The notes under the pieces were generated by a model. The model was not told the origin of the DNA and did no database searches. It saw nothing but the letters and a program-made list of their open reading frames with translations. Positions 47,604 through 62,600 of a stretch of 64,000 nt of DNA are shown piece by piece (within the stretch, counting starts at the first letter, position 1; every line of letters starts with the position of its first letter). The DNA is from Sacculina carcini (taxonomy: Eukaryota > Arthropoda > Thecostraca > Sacculinidae). The translations under genes and the position numbers were made by a program. The stretch is taken from positions 496,001-560,000 of the forward strand of contig OU696596.1 of NCBI GenBank assembly GCA_916048095.2, given 5' to 3'.

Positions 47604-50600
47604 GTACCATAAGTGTTACCTAAGTGTTACCTAAGTGTTACCTAAGTGTTACCTAAGTGTTACCTAAGAGTTACCTAAGTGTTACATAAGTGTTACCTAA
47701 GTGTGCCCTAAGTGTTACCTAAGTGTGCCCTAAGTGTTACCTAAGTGTGCCCTAAGTGTTACCTAAGTGTGCCCTAAGTGTTACCTAAGTGTGCCCTAAG
47801 TGTGCCCTAAGTGTTACCTAAGTGTACCATAAGTGTTACCTAAGTGTTACCTAAGTGTTACCTAAGTGTTACCTAAGTGTTACCTAAGTGTTACCTAAGT
47901 GTTACCCAAGTGTTACCTAAGTGTGCCCTAAGTGTTACCTAAGTGTGCCCTAAGTGTGCCCCAAGTGTTACCTAAGTGTACCCTTAGTGTTACCCAAGTG
48001 TTACCTAAGTGTTAACTAAGTGTTACCTAAGTGTGCCCTAAGTGTTACCTAAGTGTGCCCTAAGTGTTACCTAAGTGTGCCCTAAGTGTTACCCAAGTGT
48101 GCCCTAAGTGTTACCTAAGTGTGCCCTAAGTGTTACCTAAGTGTGCCCCAAGTGTTACCTAAGTGTGCCCTAAGTGTTACCTAAGTGTACCCTAAGTGTT
48201 ACCTAAGTGTTACCTAAGTGTGCCCTAAGTGTTACCCAAGTGTGCCCTAAGTGTTACCTAAGTGTGCCCCAAGTGTTACCTAAGTGTGCCCTAAGTGTTA
48301 ACTAAGTGTTACCTAAGTGTGCCCTAAGTGTTACCTAAGTGTGCCCTAAGTGTTACCTAAGTGTTACCTAAGTGTTACCTAAGTGTCACCTAAGTGTGCC
48401 CTAAGTGTTACCCAAGTGTTACCTAAGTGTTACCTAAGTGTTACCTAAGTGTTACCTAAGTATTACCTAAGTGTTACCTAAGTGTGCCCTAAGTGTTACC
48501 TAAGTGTGCCCTAACTGTTACCTAAGTGTGCCCTAACTGTTACCTAAGTGTGCCCTAAGTGTTACCTAAGTGTGCCCTAAGTGTTACCTAAGTGTACCCT
48601 TAGTGTTACCTAAGTGTTACCTAAGTGTTAACTAAGTGTTACTTAAGTGTTACCTAAGTGTTACCTAAGTGTTACCTAAGTGTGCCCTAAGTGTTACCTA
48701 AGTGTGCCCTAAGTGTTACCTAAGTGTGCCCTAAGTGTTACCTAAGTGTTACCTAAGTGTTACCTAAGTGTTACCTAAGTGTGCCCTAAGTGTTACCTAA
48801 GTGTGCCCTAAGTGTTACCTAAGTGTGCCCTAAGTGTTACCTAAGTGTGCCCTAATTGTTACCTAAGTGTGCCCTAAGTGTTACCTAAGTGTGCCCTAAG
48901 TGTTACCTAAGTGTGCCCTAAGTGTTACCTAAGTGTGCCCTAAGTGCTACCTAAGTGTGCCCTAAGTGTTACCTAAGTGTGCCCTAAGTGTTACCTAAGT
49001 GTACCCTAAGTGTTACCTAAGTGTGGCCTAAGTGTTACCTAAGTGTGCCCCAAGTGTTACCTAAGTGTGCCCTAAGTGTTACCTGAGTGTGCCCTAAGTG
49101 TTACCTAAGTGTACCCTAAGTGTTACCTAAGAGTTACCTAAGTGTTACATAAGTGTTACCTAAGTGTGCCCTAAGTGTTACCTAAGTGTTACCTAAGTGT
49201 GCCCTAAGTGTTACCTAAGTGTGCCCTAAGTGTTACCTAAGTGTGCCCTAAATGTTACCCAAGTGTGCCCTAAGTGTTACCTAAGTGTGCCCTAAGTGTT
49301 ACCTAAGTGTGCCCCAAGTGTTACCTAAGTGTGCCTTAAGTGTTACCTAAGTGTACCCTAAGTGTTACCTAAGTGTTACCTAAGTGTGCCCTAAGTGTTA
49401 CCCAAGTGTGCCCTAAGTGTTACCTAAGTGTGCCCCAAGTGTTACCTAAGTGTGCCCTAAGTGTTAACTAAGTGTTACCTAAGTGTGTCCTAAGTGTTAC
49501 CTAAGTGTGCCCTAAGTGTTACCTAAGTGTGCCCTAAGTGTTACCTAAGTGTTACCTAAGTGTTACCTAAGTGTTACCTAAGTGTGCCCTAAGTGTTACC
49601 CAAGTGTTACCTAAGTGTTACCTAAGTGTTACCTAAGTGTTACCTAAGTATTACCTAAGTGTTACCTAAGTGTGCCCTAAGTGTTACCTAAGTGTGCCCT
49701 AACTGTTACCTAAGTGTGCCCTAACTGTTACCTAAGTGTGCCCTAAGTGTTACCTAAGTGTGCCCTAAGTGTTACCTAAGTGTACCCTTAGTGTTACCTA
49801 AGTGTTACCTAAGTGTTAACTAAGTGTTACCTAAGTGTTACCTAAGTGTTACCTAAGTGTTACCTAAGTGTGCCCTAAGTGTTACCTAAGTGTACCCTTA
49901 GTGTTACCTAAGTGTTACCTAAGTGTTAACTAAGTGTTACTTAAGTGTTACCTAAGTGTTACCTAAGTGTTACCTAAGTGTGCCCTAAGTGTTACCTAAG
50001 TGTGCCCTAAGTGTTACCTAAGTGTGCCCTAAGTGTTACCTAAGTGTTACCTAAGTGTTACCTAAGTGTTACCTAAGTGTGCCCTAAGTGTTACCTAAGT
50101 GTGCCCTAAGTGTTACCTAAGTGTGCCCTAAGTGTTACCTAAGTGTGCCCTAATTGTTACCTAAGTGTGCCCTAAGTGTTACCTAAGTGTGCCCTAAGTG
50201 TTACCTAAGTGTGCCCTAAGTGTTACCTAAGTGTGCTCTAAGTGTTACCTAAGTGTGCCCTAAGTGTTACCTAAGTGTGCCCTAAGTGTTACCTAAGTGT
50301 ACCCTAAGTGTTACCTAAGTGTGGCCTAAGTGTTACCTAAGTGTGCCCCAAGTGTTACCTAAGTGAGCCCTAAGTGTTAACTAAGTGTTACCTGAGTGTG
50401 CCCTAAGTGTTACCTAAGTGTACCCTAAGTGTTACCTAAGAGTTACCTAAGTGTTACATAAGTGTTACCTAAGTGTGCCCTAAGTGTTACCTAAGTGTTA
50501 CCTAAGTGTGCCCTAAGTGTTACCTAAGTGTGCCCTAAGTGTTACCTAAGTGTGCCCTAAATGTTACCCAAGTGTTACCTAAGTGTGCCCTAAGTGTTAC

Positions 50601-53600
50601 CTAAGTGTGGCCTAAGTGTTACCTAAGTGTGCCCTAAGTGTTAACTAAGTGTTACCTGAGTGTGCCCTAAGTGTTACCTAAGTGTACCCTAAGTGTTACC
50701 TAAGAGTTACCTAAGTGTTACATAAGTGTCACCTAAGTGTGCCCTAAGTGTTACCTAAGTGTACCCTAAGTGTTACCTAAGTGTTACCTAAGTGTGCCCT
50801 AAGTGTTACCCAAGTGTGCCCTAAGTGTTACCTAAGTGTACCATAAGTGTTACCTAAGTGTTACCTAAGTGTTACCTAAGTGTTACCTAAGTGTTACCTA
50901 AGAGTTACCTAAGTGTTACATAAGTGTTACCTAAGTGTGGCCTAAGTGTTACCTAAGTGTGCCCTAAGTGTTACCTAAGTGTGCCCTAAGTGTTACCTAA
51001 GTGTGCCCTAAGTGTTACCTAAGTGTGCCCTAAGTGTTATCTAAGTGTGCCCTAAGTGTTACCTAAGTGTACCCTAAGTGTTACCTAAGTGTGGCCTAAG
51101 TGTTACCTAAGTGTGCCCCAAGAGTTACCTAAGTGTGCCCTAAGTGTTAACTAAGTGTTACCTAAGTGTGCCCTAAGTGTTACCTAAGTGTACCATAAGT
51201 GTTACCTAAGTGTTACCTAAGTGTTACCTAAGTGTTACCTAAGAGTTACCTAAGTGTTACATATGTGTTACCTAAGTGTGCCCTAAGTGTTACCTAAGTG
51301 TGCGCTAAGTGTTACCTAAGTGTTACCTAAGTGTGCCCTAAGTGTTACCTAAGTGTGCCCTAAGTGTTACCTAAGTGTGCCCTAAGTGTTACCTAAGTGT
51401 GCCTTAAGTGTTACCCAAGTGTGCCCTAAGTGTTACCTAAGTGTGCCCTAAGTGTTACCTAAGTGTGCCCCAAGTGTTACCTAAGTGTGCCCTAAGTGTT
51501 AACTAAGTGTTACCTAAGTGTGCCCTAAGTGTTACCTAAGTGTGCCCTAAGTGTTACCTAAGTGTTACCTAAGTGTTACCTAAGTGTTACCTAAGTGTGC
51601 CCTAAGTGTTACCTAAGTGTGCCCTAACTGTTACCTAAGTGTGCCCTAAGTGTTACCTAAGTGTGCCCTAAGTGTTACCTAAGTGTACCCTTAGTGTTAC
51701 ATAAGTGTTACCTAAGTGTTAACTAAGTGTTACTTAAGTGTTACCCAATTGTGCCCTAAGTGTTACCTAAGTGTGCCCTAAGTGTTACCTAAGTGTGCCC
51801 TAAGTGTTACCTAAGTGTACCCTAAGTGTTACCTAAGTGTTACCTAAGTGTTACCTAAGTGTTACCCAAGTGTTACCTAAGTGTGCCCTAAGTGTTACCT
51901 AAGTGTGCCCTAAGTGTGCCCTAAGTGTTACCTAAGTGTACCCTTAGTGTTACCCAAGTGTTACCTAAGTGTTACCTAAGTGTTACCTAAGTGTGCCCTA
52001 AGTGTTACCTAAGTGTGCCCTAAGTGTTACCTAAGTGTGCCCTAAGTGTTACCCAAGTGTGCCCTAAGTGTTACCCAAGTGTGCCCTAAGTGTTACCTAA
52101 GTGTGCCCTAAGTGTGCCCTAAGTGTTACCTAAGTGTGCCCTAAGTGTTACCTAAGTGTTACCTAAGTGTTACCTAAGTGTTACCTAAGTGTTACCTAAG
52201 AGTTACCTAAGTGTTACATAAGTGTTACCTAAGTGTGCCCTAAGTGTTACCTAAGTGTGCCCTAAGTGTTACCTAAGTGTGCCCTAAGTGTTACCTAAGT
52301 GTGCCCTAAGTGTTACCTAAGTGTGCCCTAAGTGTGCCCTAAGTGTTACCTAAGTGTACCATAAGTGTTACCTAAGTGTTACCTAAGTGTTACCTAAGTG
52401 TTACCTAAGTGTTACCTAAGTGTTACCTAAGTGTTACCCAAGTGTTACCTAAGTGTGCCCTAAGTGTTACCTAAGTGTGCCCTAAGTGTGCCCCAAGTGT
52501 TACCTAAGTGTACCCTTAGTGTTACCCAAGTGTTACCTAAGTGTTAACTAAGTGTTACCTAAGTGTGCCCTAAGTGTTACCTAAGTGTGCCCTAAGTGTT
52601 ACCTAAGTGTGCCCTAAGTGTTACCCAAGTGTGCCCTAAGTGTTACCTAAGTGTGCCCTAAGTGTTACCTAAGTGTGCCCCAAGTGTTACCTAAGTGTGC
52701 CCTAAGTGTTACCTAAGTGTACCCTAAGTGTTACCTAAGTGTTACCTAAGTGTGCCCTAAGTGTTACCCAAGTGTGCCCTAAGTGTTACCTAAGTGTGCC
52801 CCAAGTGTTACCTAAGTGTGCCCTAAGTGTTAACTAAGTGTTACCTAAGTGTGCCCTAAGTGTTACCTAAGTGTGCCCTAAGTGTTACCTAAGTGTTACC
52901 TAAGTGTTACCTAAGTGTCACCTAAGTGTGCCCTAAGTGTTACCCAAGTGTTACCTAAGTGTTACCTAAGTGTTACCTAAGTGTTAACTAAGTGTTACCT
53001 AAGTGTGCCCTAAGTGTTACCTAAGTGTGCCCTAAGTGTTACCTAAGTGTGCCCTAAGTGTTACCCAAGTGTGCCCTAAGTGTTACCTAAGTGTGCCCTA
53101 AGTGTTACCTAAGTGTTACCTAAGTGTTACCTAAGTGTTACCTAAGTGTTACCCAAGTGTTACCTAAGTGTGCCCTAAGTGTTACCTAAGTGTGCCCTAA
53201 GTGTGCCCTAAGTGTTACCTAAGTGTACCCTTAGTGTTACCCAAGTGTTACCTAAGTGTTACCTAAGTGTTACCTAAGTGTGCCCTAAGTGTTACCTAAG
53301 TGTGCCCTAAGTGTTACCTAATTGTGCCCTAAGTGTTACCCAAGTGTGCCCTAAGTGTTACCCAAGTGTGCCCTAAGTGTTACCTAAGTGTGCCCTAAGT
53401 GTGCCCTAAGTGTTACCTAAGTGTACCATAAGTGTTACCTAAGTGTTACCTAAGTGTTACCTAAGTGTTACCTAAGTGTTACCTAAGAGTTACCTAAGTG
53501 TTACATAAGTGTTACCTAAGTGTGCCCTAAGTGTTACCTAAGTGTGCCCTAAGTGTTACCTAAGTGTGCCCTAAGTGTTACCTAAGTGTGCCCTAAGTGT

Positions 53601-56600
53601 TACCTAAGTGTGCCCTAAGTGTGCCCTAAGTGTTACCTAAGTGTACCATAAGTGTTACCTAAGTGTTACCTAAGTGTTACCTAAGTGTTACCTAAGTGTT
53701 ACCTAAGTGTTACCTAAGTGTTACCCAAGTGTTACCTAAGTGTGCCCTAAGTGTTACCTAAGTGTGCCCTAAGTGTGCCCCAAGTGTTACCTAAGTGTTC
53801 CCTTAGTGTTACCCAAGTGTTACCTAAGTGTTAACTAAGTGTTACCTAAGTGTGCCCTAAGTGTTACCTAAGTGTGCCCTAAGTGTTACCTAAGTGTGCC
53901 CTAAGTGTTACCCAAGTGTGCCCTAAGTGTTACCTAAGTGTGCCCTAAGTGTTACCTAAGTGTGCCCCAAGTGTTACCTAAGTGTGCCCTAAGTGTTACC
54001 TAAGTGTACCCTAAGTGTTACCTAAGTGTTACCTAAGTGTGCCCTAAGTGTTACCCAAGTGTGCCCTAAGTGTTACCTAAGTGTGCCCCAAGTGTTACCT
54101 AAGTGTGCCCTAAGTGTTAACTAAGTGTTACCTAAGTGTGCCCTAAGTGTTACCTAAGTGTGCCCTAAGTGTTACCTAAGTGTTACCTAAGTGTTACCTA
54201 AGTGTCACCTAAGTGTGCCCTAAGTGTTACCCAAGTGTTACCTAAGTGTTACCTAAGTGTTACCTAAGTGTTACCTAAGTATTACCTAAGTGTTACCTAA
54301 GTGTGCCCTAAGTGTTACCTAAGTGTGCCCTAACTGTTACCTAAGTGTGCCCTAACTGTTACCTAAGTGTGCCCTAAGTGTTACCTAAGTGTGCCCTAAG
54401 TGTTACCTAAGTGTACCCTTAGTGTTACCTAAGTGTTACCTAAGTGTTAACTAAGTGTTACTTAAGTGTTACCTAAGTGTTACCTAAGTGTTACCTAAGT
54501 GTGCCCTAAGTGTTACCTAAGTGTGCCCTAAGTGTTACCTAAGTGTGCCCTAAGTGTTACCTAAGTGTTACCTAAGTGTTACCTAAGTGTTACCTAAGTG
54601 TGCCCTAAGTGTTACCTAAGTGTGCCCTAAGTGTTACCTAAGTGTGCCCTAAGTGTTACCTAAGTGTGCCCTAATTGTTACCTAAGTGTGCCCTAAGTGT
54701 TACCTAAGTGTGCCCTAAGTGTTACCTAAGTGTGCCCTAAGTGTTACCTAAGTGTGCTCTAAGTGCTACCTAAGTGTGCCCTAAGTGTTACCTAAGTGTG
54801 CCCTAAGTGTTACCTAAGTGTACCCTAAGTGTTACCTAAGTGTGGCCTAAGTGTTACCTAAGTGTGCCCCAAGTGTTACCTAAGTGTGCCCTAAGTGTTA
54901 ACTAAGTGTTACCTGAGTGTGCCCTAAGTGTTACCTAAGTGTACCCTAAGTGTTACCTAAGAGTTACCTAAGTGTTACATAAGTGTTACCTAAGTGTGCC
55001 CTAAGTGTTACCTAAGTGTTACCTAAGTGTGCCCTAAGTGTTACCTAAGTGTGCCCTAAGTGTTACCTAAGTGTGCCCTAAATGTTACCCAAGTGTGCCC
55101 TAAGTGTTACCTAAGTGTGCCCTAAGTGTTACCTAAGTGTGCCCCAAGTGTTACCTAAGTGTGCCTTAAGTGTTACCTAAGTGTACCCTAAGTGTTACCT
55201 AAGTGTTACCTAAGTGTGCCCTAAGTGTTACCCAAGTGTGCCCTAAGTGTTACCTAAGTGTGCCCCAAGTGTTACCTAAGTGTGCCCTAAGTGTTAACTA
55301 AGTGTTACCTAAGTGTGCCCTAAGTGTTACCTAAGTGTGCCCTAAGTGTTACCTAAGTGTGCCCTAAGTGTTACCTAAGTGTTACCTAAGTGTTACCTAA
55401 GTGTTACCTAAGTGTGCCCTAAGTGTTACCCAAGTGTTACCTAAGTGTTACCTAAGTGTTACCTAAGTGTTACCTAAGTATTACCTAAGTGTTACCTAAG
55501 TGTGCCCTAAGTGTTACCTAAGTGTGCCCTAACTGTTACCTAAGTGTGCCCTAACTGTTACCTAAGTGTGCCCTAAGTGTTACCTAAGTGTGCCCTAAGT
55601 GTTACCTAAGTGTACCCTTAGTGTTACCTAAGTGTTACCTAAGTGTTAACTAAGTGTTACTTAAGTGTTACCTAAGTGTTACCTAAGTGTTACCTAAGTG
55701 TGCCCTAAGTGTTACCTAAGTGTACCCTTAGTGTTACCTAAGTGTTACCTAAGTGTTAACTAAGTGTTACTTAAGTGTTACCTAAGTGTTACCTAAGTGT
55801 TACCTAAGTGTGCCCTAAGTGTTACCTAAGTGTGCCCTAAGTGTTACCTAAGTGTGCCCTAAGTGTTACCTAAGTGTTACCTAAGTGTTACCTAAGTGTT
55901 ACCTAAGTGTGCCCTAAGTGTTACCTAAGTGTGCCCTAAGTGTTACCTAAGTGTGCCCTAAGTGTTACCTAAGTGTGCCCTAATTGTTACCTAAGTGTGC
56001 CCTAAGTGTTACCTAAGTGTGCCCTAAGTGTTACCTAAGTGTGCCCTAAGTGTTACCTAAGTGTGCTCTAAGTGTTACCTAAGTGTGCCCTAAGTGTTAC
56101 CTAAGTGTGCCCTAAGTGTTACCTAAGTGTACCCTAAGTGTTACCTAAGTGTGGCCTAAGTGTTACCTAAGTGTGCCCCAAGTGTTACCTAAGTGAGCCC
56201 TAAGTGTTAACTAAGTGTTACCTGAGTGTGCCCTAAGTGTTACCTAAGTGTACCCTAAGTGTTACCTAAGAGTTACCTAAGTGTTACATAAGTGTTACCT
56301 AAGTGTGCCCTAAGTGTTACCTAAGTGTTACCTAAGTGTGCCCTAAGTGTTACCTAAGTGTGCCCTAAGTGTTACCTAAGTGTGCCCTAAATGTTACCCA
56401 AGTGTTACCTAAGTGTGCCCTAAGTGTTACCTAAGTGTGGCCTAAGTGTTACCTAAGTGTGCCCCAAGTGTTACCTAAGTGTGCCCTAAGTGTTAACTAA
56501 GTGTTACCTGAGTGTGCCCTAAGTGTTACCTAAGTGTACCCTAAGTGTTACCTAAGAGTTACCTAAGTGTTACATAAGTGTCACCTAAGTGTGCCCTAAG
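45000..56600 (+). repeat. Tandem segmental duplication, period 5819-5852 bp
   Basis: About 45000-50760 recurs at about 50820-56600. The offset is 5819 bp (529 monomers) at CATATG (45441 and 51260), the AATTGTGCCC context (47501 and 53320) and AGTGTCACCTA (48385 and 54204). It becomes 5830 after one monomer is lost from the left copy near 49.08 kb, as seen at AATGTTACCCA (49251 and 55081) and AGTGAGCCCTA (50361 and 56191). It becomes 5852 after two more are lost near 50.63 kb. Part of the right copy (50817-53424) is also related to 41797-44404 at an offset of 9020, so copies of this material occur at least three times. Confidence 0.85.
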
Positions 56601-59600
56601 TGTTACCTAAGTGTTACCTAAGTGTGCCCTAAGTGTTACCTAAGTGTGCCCTAAGTGTTACCTAAGTGTGCCCTAAATGTTACCCAAGTGTTACCTAAGT
56701 GTACCCTAAGTGTTACCTAAGTGTTACCTAAGTGTGCCCTAAGTGTTACCCAAGTGTGCCCTAAGTGTTACCTAAGTGTGCCCCAAGTGTTACCTAAGTG
56801 TGCCCTAAGTGTTAACTAAGTGTTACCTAAGTGTGCCCTAAGTGTTACCTAAGTGTTACCTAAGTGTTACCTAAGTGTTACCTAAGTGTGCCCTAAGTGT
56901 TACCCAAGTGTTACCTAAGTGTTACCTAAGTGTTACCTAAGTGTGCCCTAAGTGTTACCTAAGTGTGCCCTAACTGTTACCTAAGTGTGCCCTAACTGTT
57001 ACCTAAGTGTGCCCTAAGTGTTACCTAAGTGTGCCCTAAGTGTTACCTAAGTGTACCCTTAGTGTTACCTAAGTGTTACCTAAGTGTTAACTAAGTGTTA
57101 CTCAAGTGTTACCTAAGTGTTACCTAAGTGTTACCTAAGTGTGCCCTAAGTTTTACCTAAGTGTACCCTTAGTGTTACCTAAGTGTTACCTAAGTGTTAA
57201 CTAAGTGTTACTTAAGTGTTACCTAAGTGTTACCTAAGTGTTACCTAAGTGTGCCCTAAGTGTTACCTAAGTGTGCCCTAAGTGTTACCTAAGTGTGCCC
57301 TAAGTGTTACCTAAGTGTTACCTAAGTGTTACCTAAGTGTTACCTAAGTGTGCCCTAAGTGTTACCTAAGTGTGCCCTAAGTGTTACCTAAGTGTGCCCT
57401 AAGTGTTACCTAAGTGTGCCCTAATTGTTACCTAAGTGTGCCCTAAGTGTTACCTAAGTGTGCCCTAAGTGTTACCTAAGTGTGCCCTAAGTGTTACCTA
57501 AGTGTGCTCTAAGTGTTACCTAAGTGTGCCCTAAGTGTTACCTAAGTGTGCCCTAAGTGTTACCTAAGTGTACCCTAAGTGTTACCTAAGTGTGGCCTAA
57601 GTGTTACCTAAGTGTGCCCCAAGTGTTACCTAAGTGTGCCCTAAGTGTTAACTAAGTGTTACCTGAGTGTGCCCTAAGTGTTACCTAAGTGTACCCTAAG
57701 TGTTACCTAAGAGTTACCTAAGTGTTACATAAGTGTTACCTAAGTGTGCCCTAAGTGTTACCTAAGTGTTACCTAAGTGTGCCCTAAGTGTTACCTAAGT
57801 GTGCCCTAAGTGTTACCTAAGTGTGCCCTAAATGTTACCCAAGTGTTACCTAAGTGTGCCCTAAGTGTTACCTAAGTGTGCCCTAAGTGTTACCTAAGTG
57901 TGTCCTAACTGTTACCTAAGTGTGCCCTAACTGTTACCTAAGTGTGCCCTAAGTTTTACCTAAGTGTGCCCTAAGTGTTACCTAAGTGTGCCCTAAGTGT
58001 TACCTAAGTGTGCCCTAAGTGTTACCTAAGTGTGCCCTAAGTGTTACCTAAGTGTGCCCTAAGTGTTACCTAAGTGTGCCCTAAGTGTTACCTAAGTGTG
58101 CCCTAAGTGTTACCTAAGTGTGCCCTAAGTGTTACCTAAGTGTGCTTTAAGTGTTACCTAAGTGTGCCCTAAGTGTTACCTAAGTGTGCCCTAAGTGTTA
58201 CCTAAGTGTACCCTAAGTGTTACCCAAGTGTGGCCTAAGTGTTACCTAAGTGTGCCCCAAGTGTTACCTAAGTGTGCCCTAAGTGTTAACTAAGTGTTAC
58301 CTAAGTGTGCCCTAAGTGTTACCTAAGTGTACCATAAGTGTTACCTAAGTGTTACCTAAGTGTTACCTAAGTGTTACCTAAGAGTTACCTAAGTGTTACA
58401 TATGTGTTACCTAAGTGTGCCCTAAGTGTTACCTAAGTGTGCGCTAAGTGTTACCTAAGTGTTACCTAAGTGTGCCCTAAGTGTTACCTAAGTGTGCCCT
58501 AAGTGTTACCTAAGTGTGCCCTAAGTGTTACCTAAGTGTGCCCTAAGTGTTACCCAAGTGTGCCCTAAGTGTTACCTAAGTGTGCCCCAAGTGTTACCTA
58601 AGTGTGCCCCAAGTGTTACCTAAGTGTGCCCTAAGTCTTAACTAAGTGTTACCTAAATGTGCCCTAAGTGTTACCTAAGTGTGCCCTAAGTGTTACCTAA
58701 GTGTTACCTAAGTGTTACCTAAGTGTTACCTAAGTGTGCCCTAAGTGTTACCCAAGTGTTACCTAAGTGTTACCTAAGTGTTACCTAAGTGTTACCTAAG
58801 AGTTACCTAAGTGTTACATATGTGTTACCTAAGTGTGCCCTAAGTGTTACCTAAGTGTGCGCTAAGTGTTACCTAAGTGTTACCTAAGTGTGCCCTAAGT
58901 GTTACCTAAGTGTGCCCTAACTGTTACCTAAGTGTGCCCTAACTGTTACCTAAGTGTGCCCTAAGTGTTACCTAAGTGTGCCCTAAGTGTTACCTAAGTG
59001 TACCCTTAGTGTTACCTAAGTGTTACCTAAGTGTTAACTAAGTGTTACTCAAGTGTTACCCAAGTGTGCCCTAAGTGTTACCTAAGTGTGCCCTAAGTGT
59101 TACCTAAGTGTGCCCTAAGTGTTACCTAAGTGTACCCTAAGTGTTACCTAAGTGTTACCTAAGTGTTACCTAAGTGTTACCTAAGTGTTACCTAAGTGTT
59201 ACCCAAGTGTTACCTAAGTGTGCCCTAAGTGTTACCTAAGTGTGCCCTAAGTGTGCCCTAAGTGTTACCTAAGTGTACCCTTAGTGTTACCCAAGTGTTA
59301 CCTAAGTGTTAACTAAGTGTTACCTAAGTGTGCCCAAAGTGTTACCTAAGTGTGCCCTAAGTGTTACCTAAGTGTGCCCTAAGTGTTACCTAAGTGTGCC
59401 CTAAGTGTTACCCAAGTGTGCCCTAAGTGTTACCTAAGTGTGCCCCAAGTGTTACCTAAGTGTGCCCCAAGTGTTACCTAAGTGTGCCCTAAGTGTACCC
59501 TAAGTGTTACCTAAGTGTGCCCTAAGTGTTACCTAAGTGTTACCTAAGTGTTACCTAAGTGTTACCTAAGTGTGCCCTAAGTGTTACCTAAGTGTGCCCT

Positions 59601-62600
59601 AAGTGTTACCTAAGTGTGCCCTAAGTGTTACCTAAGTGTGCCCTAATTGTTACCTAAGTGTGCCCTAAGTGTTACCTAAGTGTGCCCTAAGTGTTACCTA
59701 AGTGTGCCCTAAGTGTTACCTAAGTGTGCTCTAAGTGCTACCTAAGTGTGCCCTAAGTGTTACCTAAGTGTGCCCTAAGTGTTACCTAAGTGTACCCTAA
59801 GTGTTACCTAAGTGTGGCCTAAGTGTTACCTAAGTGTGCCCCAAGTGTTACCTAAGTGTGCCCTAAGTGTTAACTAAGTGTTACCTGAGTGTGCCCTAAG
59901 TGTTACCTAAGTGTACCCTAAGTGTTACCTAAGAGTTACCTAAGTGTTACATAAGTGTTACCTAAGTGTGCCCTAAGTGTTACCTAAGTGTTACCTAAGT
60001 GTGCCCTAAGTGTTACCTAAGTGTGCCCTAAGTGTTACCTAAGTGTGCCCTAAATGTTACCCAAGTGTGCCCTAAGTGTTACCTAAGTGTGCCCTAAGTG
60101 TTACCTAAGTGTGCCCCAAGTGTTACCTAAGTGTGCCTTAAGTGTTACCTAAGTGTACCCTAAGTGTTACCTAAGTGTTACCTAAGTGTGCCCTAAGTGT
60201 TACCCAAGTGTGCCCTAAGTGTTACCTAAGTGTGCCCCAAGTGTTACCTAAGTGTGCCCTAAGTGTTAACTAAGTGTTACCTAAGTGTGCCCTAAGTGTT
60301 ACCTAAGTGTGCCCTAAGTGTTACCTAAGTGTGCCCTAAGTGTTACCTAAGTGTTACCTAAGTGTTACCTAAGTGTTACCTAAGTGTGCCCTAAGTGTTA
60401 CCCAAGTGTTACCTAAGTGTTACCTAAGTGTTACCTAAGTGTTACCTAAGTATTACCTAAGTGTTACCTAAGTGTGCCCTAAGTGTTACCTAAGTGTGCC
60501 CTAACTGTTACCTAAGTGTGCCCTAACTGTTACCTAAGTGTGCCCTAAGTGTTACCTAAGTGTGCCCTAAGTGTTACCTAAGTGTACCCTAAGTGTTACC
60601 TAAGTGTTACCTAAGTGTTAACTAAGTGTTACTTAAGTGTTACCTAAGTGTTACCTAAGTGTTACCTAAGTGTGCCCTAAGTGTTACCTAAGTGTACCCT
60701 TAGTGTTACCTAAGTGTTACCTAAGTGTTAACTAAGTGTTACTTAAGTGTTACCTAAGTGTTACCTAAGTGTTACCTAAGTGTGCCCTAAGTGTTACCTA
60801 AGTGTGCCCTAAGTGTTACCTAAGTGTGCCCTAAGTGTTACCTAAGTGTTACCTAAGTGTTACCTAAGTGTTACCTAAGTGTGCCCTAAGTGTTACCTAA
60901 GTGTGCCCTAAGTGTTACCTAAGTGTGCCCTAAGTGTTACCTAAGTGTGCCCTAATTGTTACCTAAGTGTGCCCTAAGTGTTACCTAAGTGTGCCCTAAG
61001 TGTTACCTAAGTGTGCCCTAAGTGTTACCTAAGTGTGCTCTAAGTGTTACCTAAGTGTGCCCTAAGTGTTACCTAAGTGTGCCCTAAGTGTTACCTAAGT
61101 GTACCCTAAGTGTTACCTAAGTGTGGCCTAAGTGTTACCTAAGTGTGCCCCAAGTGTTACCTAAGTGAGCCCTAAGTGTTAACTAAGTGTTACCTGAGTG
61201 TGCCCTAAGTGTTACCTAAGTGTACCCTAAGTGTTACCTAAGAGTTACCTAAGTGTTACATAAGTGTTACCTAAGTGTGCCCTAAGTGTTACCTAAGTGT
61301 TACCTAAGTGTGCCCTAAGTGTTACCTAAGTGTGCCCTAAGTGTTACCTAAGTGTGCCCTAAATGTTACCCAAGTGTTACCTAAGTGTGCCCTAAGTGTT
61401 ACCTAAGTGTGGCCTAAGTGTTACCTAAGTGTGCCCCAAGTGTTACCTAAGTGTGCCCTAAGTGTTAACTAAGTGTTACCTGAGTGTGCCCTAAGTGTTA
61501 CCTAAGTGTACCCTAAGTGTTACCTAAGAGTTACCTAAGTGTTACATAAGTGTCACCTAAGTGTGCCCTAAGTGTTACCTAAGTGTTACCTAAGTGTGCC
61601 CTAAGTGTTACCTAAGTGTGCCCTAAGTGTTACCTAAGTGTGCCCTAAATGTTACCCAAGTGTTACCTAAGTGTACCCTAAGTGTTACCTAAGTGTTACC
61701 TAAGTGTGCCCTAAGTGTTACCCAAGTGTGCCCTAAGTGTTACCTAAGTGTGCCCCAAGTGTTACCTAAGTGTGCCCTAAGTGTTAACTAAGTGTTACCT
61801 AAGTGTGCCCTAAGTGTTACCTAAGTGTTACCTAAGTGTTACCTAAGTGTTACCTAAGTGTGCCCTAAGTGTTACCCAAGTGTTACCTAAGTGTTACCTA
61901 AGTGTTACCTAAGTGTGCCCTAAGTGTTACCTAAGTGTGCCCTAACTGTTACCTAAGTGTGCCCTAACTGTTACCTAAGTGTGCCCTAAGTGTTACCTAA
62001 GTGTGCCCTAAGTGTTACCTAAGTGTACCCTTAGTGTTACCTAAGTGTTACCTAAGTGTTAACTAAGTGTTACTCAAGTGTTACCTAAGTGTTACCTAAG
62101 TGTTACCTAAGTGTGCCCTAAGTTTTACCTAAGTGTACCCTTAGTGTTACCTAAGTGTTACCTAAGTGTTAACTAAGTGTTACTTAAGTGTTACCTAAGT
62201 GTTACCTAAGTGTTACCTAAGTGTGCCCTAAGTGTTACCTAAGTGTGCCCTAAGTGTTACCTAAGTGTGCCCTAAGTGTTACCTAAGTGTTACCTAAGTG
62301 TTACCTAAGTGTTACCTAAGTGTGCCCTAAGTGTTACCTAAGTGTGCCCTAAGTGTTACCTAAGTGTGCCCTAAGTGTTACCTAAGTGTGCCCTAATTGT
62401 TACCTAAGTGTGCCCTAAGTGTTACCTAAGTGTGCCCTAAGTGTTACCTAAGTGTGCCCTAAGTGTTACCTAAGTGTGCTCTAAGTGTTACCTAAGTGTG
62501 CCCTAAGTGTTACCTAAGTGTGCCCTAAGTGTTACCTAAGTGTACCCTAAGTGTTACCTAAGTGTGGCCTAAGTGTTACCTAAGTGTGCCCCAAGTGTTA